Source: Larix sibirica (lineage: Eukaryota > Streptophyta > Pinopsida > Pinales > Pinaceae). From it: a stretch of 26,166 bases of DNA. A program made the position numbers and the translations under genes. The notes beneath the pieces were generated by a model. It searched no databases. It saw only the letters and a list, made by a program, of their open reading frames with translations, and was not told the origin of the DNA. Below are positions 19,351 to 26,166 of the stretch, in pieces. Each line of letters opens with the position of its first letter. Position 1 is the stretch's first letter. Where the stretch lies: assembly GCA_004151065.3 (NCBI GenBank), contig NWUY0304823573.1, positions 1 to 26,166 of the forward strand, written 5' to 3'.

Positions 19351-22300
19351 AGTGTTATAAGGGACAGAGGCAGGTCAGACTCACGTGGCAGGGAGCTTTA
19401 GCAGCGGGACATCACAGATCTTAGGCTCAACATGGACGAGGGCAACACCCCCCGCAGTATCGCTCTGGTGTCCCTGGGCGTTTCCTGGCTACCGTCCTTT
19501 TCCTAACCGGGACCGTGACTACACGGGCGAGAGGATAATTGAAGATTTAACATCAGCTTGCCTGCCCTAAGGAAGAGGAGCCATTCGCGTTACTTGCTCA
19601 CCCTCCCCTTAGAAGGATATATTATTTCTACTGAATGTGTCTCCGGAGGTAGAAAATAAGGGGCGGCGTAAGGGAATGCGTAAGGATGCATATGTTTTCT
19701 GCCTCTCGAACTACTCCACAAACTATGAGCACTTATAACTATTGAAATGGAAGGGCGAATTCGTAGAGCTCTAGAATATATAGACAAGTTTATACTTACT
19801 TTTCAACTTTAGATGCAGGTCATAAATATCAAGGCAATAGGTCAATGGGATTGCTGAGTATAAATATCTCCATATAAATAAAGTGTGAGCACTAAAGAGG
19901 CTCCTATATCAAGATAAAGTAAAGTATGAATAGAAATCTAAATTCTGTAAGGCAAACTTGGAAAAGGGAGAATCGGAGAGAGATTTACAAAATATATGGA
20001 TCTAGGAGCAGTAATACAAATGATATAAGCATATCATGGCCCGACGAAACTATCTCTCCTAACATCCGAGGTGAAATGGATAAAGATCAAGATTGAGGGC
20101 TGTATAGAGGAAGAGCTACAAGAGGAGCTAGACAATGTACTCTGTTGCCACCTATAAAAGGTAGTTGATCACTAGATCCTGGATGATTTCTTTAATCTAA
20201 TTGCTGGTATGGGAGGGATCTAGACTGGTAATTCTTTTAGGGTTCCTAAAAAAAGCCAAATGTTCCTCCAGGATTGCATTTATCTGGGTTCGGAGGCAAG
20301 GCTGCTATCAATCAGCCTCTTGGTACCCCTAGGAGATGAGAGCACTTTGAAAAAGGAAGTTATCCTCTAAGTGGAAGCTGTTCTTGGATGTGCCCGGAGG
20401 GGAAGAGAGCGGAGCTGGAAGGCCTCCTGCATGTATAAGGAAGGATAGAAATCTCCGGTCGAGGTACCTGAACAAACTAGGGAAAGTCTGAATCTATCTG
20501 AATAGACAATGGAACTGCCCTCTGATCTCGTAGTATATGGGGTAGGGAGATATGAAGTGCTCCTTAGTCTCAACCTCCTGAAGATGGCATAGCTAACATA
20601 TCCTGTTTGAGCGGTCAGTCTAGTGATCCACCTCTACCCGAAGTCTATGTGAGTATAGGTAAAGGGGTTTCTACCTTACCTCTCACTTGAACCCGGTAAG
20701 TAAGTTGAGTAAGTAAAGGAGAAGAGGCAAAAAGTGACATGCCTATTATTATCTTTTTCAAGAAAATTGACGAATTAGGATCTTGATGGACCTTACCCTG
20801 TGTCGAATGAATTAGTGGATTTATGTTAGTAATACCCACTAGGTTTTCCAGCCAAAAGTATGTATGTTATTGGAATACAGTCTAGGCTTATTCTATTTAT
20901 GAGACTACTTCTATTTTTCCTAAGAGATCAAGAGCATTATTGATACACTCCTCCATTTGGCCGGCCTATTTGAGTTTAGGTTTAGAAACTACTATGGTTA
21001 GCATCCTCCTTTCACCCAAAAAGAAACACTTGTTACATTATTCCAGCTGTAGAGACCAAATCCCATGCACCACAGGTTTCTATAGTAACATCCAGCCCAA
21101 TTTTATTGTGAAATATTTAAGGAAAATGGCGGGCCTGGGATAACTCCAATGCTTGCATTGCTTTCTTAATAAGAGTAAATTAGAGAAATACATTGATATA
21201 TGAATTTTGGTTTCATATTTCAAGAGGTCTTTTGGACTTCACAATGACTCTTCATATTACCTATGACTCTGAAATTCTTATATTGAAAATATTGCCATTT
21301 AAACCATAATCCCTAGTATTAGGTTTCTTACAGAAAAGATAGAAGCCCTCGACTTCCTATCATAATATCCTCGAGTATAGTGAGGAGGGTACTCCCCTCT
21401 ATCTCAGGAGCTGGCTTGAAGGCTGAAAGTATGGTGCAGGAAGGTGCTCCTGCACATTTTACCTGGAAATATTTTCCCCTCCGAAACAGAGTGACAGCTA
21501 AGGGGATCGACCTGGGGAACAACATACAACTAGCACCATTGCCAGGGATAATTCAGAGCTCTCTTCCTTGCAGATATAATGGCAACTTACAAAGACAAGA
21601 CATCATCCCATGAAGTTTGACTCCACCGGGGAAGAAGGGAAGCAACTACTTTGAAAGAAAGATGGATCCAAGATCCATTTCCACAAGGTCCAGTTCCAAA
21701 GGACTGAGATTTTCTCCTCAACCAGACCCATAACTCATCTGGAGAAGAAGACCAAGGACTCCAAGTTTAGTGGCAATATAACCCTTCCATTTATACATTT
21801 GAGTCCTATGTTTAACTTGGTAATCTATAATGTACTAGTTTACAGACCCCCATTATCTCTTCAATACAATATCTTGGGGCTGTATAAATTTTTGAATCTC
21901 CACTAGTTGATTTATCCCCAAGTCCTCTTGCTTTTGAGAATTCAGAGAGATTCTATACTCTTATACAGCTCCTTTGGGAATAAGTACCATCCTAAGTTCT
22001 ATCTCTTCACTAACAATCTATACTCCATCACCCCTGATTGTTATTGTTCCTTAACTTCAAGTATTTGTTCATTCTGTAACACAACCAGCAGTCCCAGCGC
22101 AAACCCAACCTTATCCTTAAGGAAACTGCTAGCAACCTGAGGAACCAAGCCCTTAGGTCTTCCAAGGAACCAAGCCAGGGAAAGGGGACCTTCCTACTAT
22201 TTTCTGAATCCCAATTCTACGACCCCTACAGACCCTGAAGCACCACGATAGCACCTCTAGTTATACTACCATCAGAATATCCCAAAAGCACCCAACTCAC

Positions 22301-22900
22301 TCTAACCTTATCCCTATAAAGGCTGCGCTATCTGCCCTGCATCACTCCCTCTATCCCTATTTTACCTCGAAAAGGGTAAGCGATTTTTATGCTCCCACAC
22401 TTGTAGGAGTAAGCGTAGGACCCTAATGAGTGAGTTTTCCGTAACCCTTACTCCGAACAGTACTTACTACCCTGGGATGGGTCTCTTCTACTGGCTCTTA
22501 TACTGGCTTCACCCATGATAAATCAGGAATTTGGGGAAGTAAAACGCAACAGAACTAAGTTTTAGCTTGCGATCCGTCCTGGTGTTGCGTGCCGACCAGA
22601 GTTTGTCGAACCCTTCCTTGTGTGAAGCTTTCCCCCACCCCCGAATCATTGGAAAGTGACAAGAGCAATCAATCTTTGTCATGAAGAGTGTCCACTCGTA
22701 ATGTCAGACTCACTTTCGGCCTAACTAACCTACCTCACTTAGCATACCTTCGCTTATCAGACCTGTTCAAGCGATAGCGAGCTTCTGTGATCAATAAATC
22801 AAATTGCAATCCATCCAGGTGATATAGCGCTCAAAGCTCATGGGGTAAGGGTATAAATGAGTAGCAGTGCTCTGTCAGTGTGAGCGTATAGGAAGATGGA
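19351..22900. other. Unassigned spacer, about 3.5 kb
   Basis: No gene is recognised. A GC-rich patch (about 19375-19575) carries a 61-codon plus frame without family resemblance. Minus and plus frames at 21328-21613 overlap in the same place and are not called. From 20930 to 22350 both strands show frequent stops. Short gtaagtaag words occur near 20696. No rRNA or tRNA structure was found. Confidence 0.4.
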
Positions 22901-22912
22901 ACCGTAAGCAGC

Positions 22913-23149
22913 ATGCATTCTCAGCTCTGTTTTTGCGGTATCAAGGAGCAAGTGTCAATCTATCCAACCCCCATTACGCTTTATGGAACCGTTACCACCC
23001 AAAGCGCATTCGGCCTTCAGTACCCAATAATCATTAAGCTTTCAGGAACCTATACTCAGTACACAACCTCGGGAAACAATACCCACGGCTCAATTGTTGC
23101 GGGTGAGGCAATAAACGGACTGAAGACCAAAAATCCTATTGTTTTTTGA
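22913..23149 (+). CDS. Unidentified 78-codon open frame, Thr/Ser/Gly-rich
   Basis: The frame has an ATG start at 22913 and a TGA stop at 23147-23149. From about residue 15 on, it is rich in Thr, Ser, Gly and Tyr with alternating hydrophobic residues (PTPITLYGTVTTQSAFG, KLSGTYTQYTTSGNN), suggesting beta structure. No family is recognised and there are no neighbouring genes. Frames of this size are expected by chance, so it is listed only for its composition. Confidence 0.15.
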   Translation: MHSQLCFCGIKEQVSIYPTPITLYGTVTTQSAFGLQYPIIIKLSGTYTQYTTSGNNTHGSIVAGEAINGLKTKNPIVF

Positions 23150-23210
23150 GGTTAGGCGGTCCAACGGATGGACAACGGCCCAGAGAGATAGATGGCTGGT
23201 CCCATTGATC

Positions 23211-23675
23211 CTACTGATGAATGAGATAGTCCCAGTAATCCACCTGACAAATTAGCATGGTCCCGGGGTAAGGCTGTAGGGCTGAGGTTCCCAAGGTAGG
23301 TAAGAGGCAAAGGTTCAAAATATAGTCAAGCTGTGAGGCTGGAGGTAAAGAAGGCATATGGGGAGGGGTCCATTGATTTATAGGTTTGAGGGATATGGTT
23401 TCATCTAGGTAGAATGCAAAGGGTCGAAAAAAATAGGAGTGGGTATAATCTGATATGTCCGCTGCTATGGTCCTGAATGGGGCTATTGGCACGAAAAGTA
23501 CCTTCAGACAATGCTTTTCAAGTACCTCCTCTCCTGTCAACTGGCTATTGGCAATGAAACCTATAATTATAAGCTCTGAAAGGGTATAGTTTATGAGGAA
23601 AAAAATCCAGTTTGAGTACCCGATGATAGATTTTCTTTTCTCCCCAAAGGTCAATTTTATTGCACGAGTCGCCTG
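23211..23675 (-). CDS. Unidentified 154-codon open frame without ATG start
   Basis: The minus frame is open from after a TAA at 23676-23678 down to the TGA at 23211-23213. There is no ATG in its first two thirds; a TTG at 23652-23654 is the nearest alternative start, not normal for plant mitochondria. It has one membrane-like stretch (NWIFFLINYTLSELIIIGF) near the start and a Pro-rich middle (PPHMPSLPPAS). One or two frames of this length are expected by chance in a window of this size. No family is recognised. Confidence 0.15.
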   Translation of the reverse strand, partial: QATRAIKLTFGEKRKSIIGYSNWIFFLINYTLSELIIIGFIANSQLTGEEVLEKHCLKVLFVPIAPFRTIAADISDYTHSYFFRPFAFYLDETISLKPINQWTPPHMPSLPPASQLDYILNLCLLPTLGTSALQPYPGTMLICQVDYWDYLIHQ

Positions 23676-23679
23676 TTAA

Positions 23680-24350
23680 GTTTTTAAGAATCTGTGGATG
23701 CTCCTAAAGATAAAACAAGGGAAAAGGCACTCACACATGCAAGAAGGAATTAAGAACAACCTAAGAACAAACCTTGGGAAAAGCAACCCTTCCCTTATAC
23801 AAGCCTGTAGGTTTCCCAGACTCATCAAAGGGAAAGTGCAACATTGACATTGAAGCCATCTTTATAAAGATTAATGTACCTATTTCCCTTACTTAGGTCA
23901 TAAAAATTACTTACTAGCAGACCTCATGCATCCAGACCTATTATACTCTATATTATATTGCATATAGACGTGTTAACTAACATCTGATGATACCGCATAT
24001 CTATATTGAACTTGGACTCACTTTGATACGTGTAACTTTTCCATTTGATGAGGTGGTTGGGAATTCCAACAATAAGTAGTATGCCAATAGTAAGTAAGTC
24101 AAGTAAGTGCCCAGGAGGTCGTCATTGCTAGCCGGTCATCCAATAATAGTAGCCAGTGTCTCTCATTCACATTGTCATTGTCCATAGTAGGGTCCTTGTC
24201 TCATACAGCTAGCTGCCAGTCATACATAGATTATTATGGTAAACCAGACCTAAGGGAGAAGGGACTAGGAAATAGAAGTCCCCTTTTCCAACATATCCGC
24301 TAGAGGTGGTGTAGTAGTACCCCATCATCTCCCTGTGCACGAAAGACACT
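23680..24350. other. Unassigned spacer
   Basis: I see no gene, RNA or clear repeat beyond short gtaagtaagtc words near 24091-24108. Confidence 0.4.
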
Positions 24351-25650
24351 TTATTAGATCGGCAAGTACTCCTCTCCTGGCTGGGAGCTACCTACGATAT
24401 TAGGACTCCTACTATACTGGCTGGGACTACTTTGACTGGGCTCCTTGACCTGGGCTGGGACTATAGTCTGGAGGCTCCTACTAGACCTACCTACTAGGAT
24501 GCTGCTGATGCCATATAACTAGGCCATGTCCGTTCAATCCATATGGTTTATTCACATGGTTCATATATGATATTGGCCTCAGATGCAAAATCCATATAAC
24601 CATTGGTCTAAGAGTGGTAAATATATGATGATGCATATATCCTAGTTCATATTGGCTGCTCTACACCTAGGAACAACCTAGTTGCTGCTATGGGGCCTAG
24701 GTGTTGGGACTAGGCTCCTACTAGACCTATAGTTCCTCCATATGGGGAAGGCGTAGAGATACTATGTAGATAGAATAGAGATGTCTGCACTTGGATCTTC
24801 ATAACTTGTTCATATGTGGTGAGATGTTGCATTAAGACCTTTTAACTACTTCGGCATGGATACGTTGAATCCAGAGTAGTGCCATATGAGCCATATGAGC
24901 TTGGGCTAATTGATCTAGTGGAGATCCATCCACTACTACTAACTAGGTCTGCTGATGCCATATAGCTAGGTCCATGTCCATGAACATTGCCATATATTGC
25001 CCATTATACGTTGACACTACGCATATATACCTTTTACTATCTACCTGTTACGGTGTGCCATATTTGTTAAAGCTAGAATCTCAAATTCTAGATTTGGCAT
25101 GGAAACTACGGAACTAGAAAAAGCATATATACTAGTTCATATACGACCTACACTAAACTCGCATGCATGGTTCCAGTTGGGTTGAACTTGCCCATAGGCC
25201 ACCATATGGGTTTAACTGGTATCCGGGGGCCTAGGTTTCACATTAGTTGTTTATGTCATACGGGGGCATCTGGTCATTGCAATGAAACCGGACTTCATAG
25301 TTGCAGCCGTCATAGCCACTATACCTTTGACTAATAGCCACTATACCTTTGACTATAAGATGTCACATCTCTCCTTGTTGTTAATATGCTATATTGGCAT
25401 CTCTACGTTCTGGCATTGCTATGGCATATCATGTTGTCATATCTACCTGGTCTAAGTTTAAACATACTCTATGCATTTGGTTGAACTGGCATCTATACTT
25501 GTTGTTAATCTAGGAGATCGGCATCTATACGTTTCTCCTAGCTCCTAGAATCTATAGTTTCAATAAACAGGTTTCAATGGCATAAGTGTTCATATGATAT
25601 CGGCATGGATAAGTACTGGTATATGGCAGCAGTTTAACCTGGCATAAGTC
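24350..25650 (+). repeat. Long tract of diverged interspersed repeats (CATAT / GGCATCT / CTGGGACT words)
   Basis: Several words recur: ctgggact near 24397-24465; an 18-mer with core ggctcctactagaccta at 24472-24489 and 24712-24729 (exact); a 30-base block at 24502-24531 matching 24949-24979 with one substitution and one indel (core ctgctgatgccatata); ggcatctatac at about 25489 and 25520; and cttgttgttaat at about 25375 and 25499. CATATG or CATATA words are frequent throughout. No open frame of useful length is present. Confidence 0.7.
25312..25355 (+). repeat. Perfect 22-bp tandem duplication
   Basis: The unit beginning atagccactatacc occurs at 25312-25333 and 25334-25355 with no mismatch. 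It is a recent-looking duplication within an otherwise diverged repeat tract. Confidence 0.9.
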
Positions 25651-26073
25651 CCTAGTCCAAATAAAATAGAATAGGAAAAAAGCACAAGCTATAGGGTACA
25701 TGGCTTTAACAAGGCTAGCACCTATATTATATCATCCTAGGGGCGAAGGATCGGAGGTGTGTAACTGCCTAGAAATTAGAAAGGTTCTACCGCTGGACAA
25801 ATAATGGGTTCTACTTAATGAAATAATTCAACCATTTATAAACACTGCCTAGCCTGCCTAGACACTACTATAGGCACCTGCCTGCCCTGTACTCACAGTA
25901 TATATTGTATTATATGTTAATGTGGCTCAGCTCTAAACATATTCAATGCGGACTAAGGATATTGAGAGAATCAGGGTACAGACAAAAATAGAGAATCAAT
26001 AGCGCTGCTTTTATAACCAGGAGATCATTAGGGAAAACAGGTAGGCTCAGCCAACTGTTGAGGAGTCCTGCCT
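25651..26073. other. Unassigned spacer
   Basis: No gene or RNA is recognised. Words such as cctgcctag and gcctgcc recur near 25845-25885. Confidence 0.4.
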
Positions 26074-26166
26074 TAGGAAAAATATAGTGCAACTCCGATC
26101 CAAGGAAAAGGAATAATTACATATATAAAGATGAAACGACCGGAGTTGGCTAGGAAAAATATAGTG
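26074..26166. repeat. 16-bp direct repeat pair enclosing an 8-bp inverted repeat, cut by window end
   Basis: The word taggaaaaatatagtg lies at 26074-26089 and again at 26151-26166, the last base of the window. Between the copies, caactccg (26090-26097) is the reverse complement of cggagttg (26141-26148). The unit is 77 bp and may continue beyond the window as a tandem array. Confidence 0.75.

Noticed and set aside
22895-22945. Minus-strand gagctg...cggttc resembling group II intron domain V
   Set aside because: It is only 29 bases, lacks the GNRA loop and the middle stem does not pair.

Overview
This 26,166-base window contains no recognisable complete gene. I found no rRNA, no convincing tRNA, no standard organellar protein gene, no group II intron domain V, no CRISPR array and no insertion sequence. 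Open frames are short, and most are what chance would give. Medium GC, many diverged short repeats, scattered homopolymer, microsatellite and CCAG-rich tracts, and a decayed nuclear-type gene together suggest intergenic DNA from a very large plant mitochondrial genome, most likely a conifer or other gymnosperm. This is inference: no diagnostic gene is present, so a nuclear scaffold cannot be excluded.

Layout. 184-2784 (minus strand): a decayed protein gene with one long domain region and a lysine/glutamate-rich tail, broken by several frameshifts and stops. From memory it resembles a gag-like protein family of conifer nuclear genomes; this was not checked. 2785-10680: mostly featureless DNA with short repeats, including a CATCGA/CATTGA array (3940-4275), a GAGTAGCC family, and paired repeats at 7125-7584. 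10680-11880: a degenerate array whose minus strand reads as Gly/Asn/Asp/Ser/Thr-rich peptide built on a GNDPGSTGAYG-like unit. A similar block recurs at 12930-13200. Between them lies a short minus-strand frame (12616-12861). 13200-16880: unassigned DNA with CCAG-rich and pyrimidine-rich tracts.

16893-17531 holds the longest ATG-initiated frame (212 codons), of unknown identity. 17532-24350 is again mostly unassigned. It contains a T-arm/box-B-like element at 19334-19350, a 78-codon ATG frame at 22913-23149 and an ATG-less 154-codon frame at 23211-23675. 24350-25650 is dense in diverged CATAT- and GGCATCT-type repeats. The window ends inside a repeat pair (26074-26166).

No genes can be shown to work together. 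The two best signals are the decayed minus-strand gene at the left end and the coding-like NDPG repeat array in the middle.
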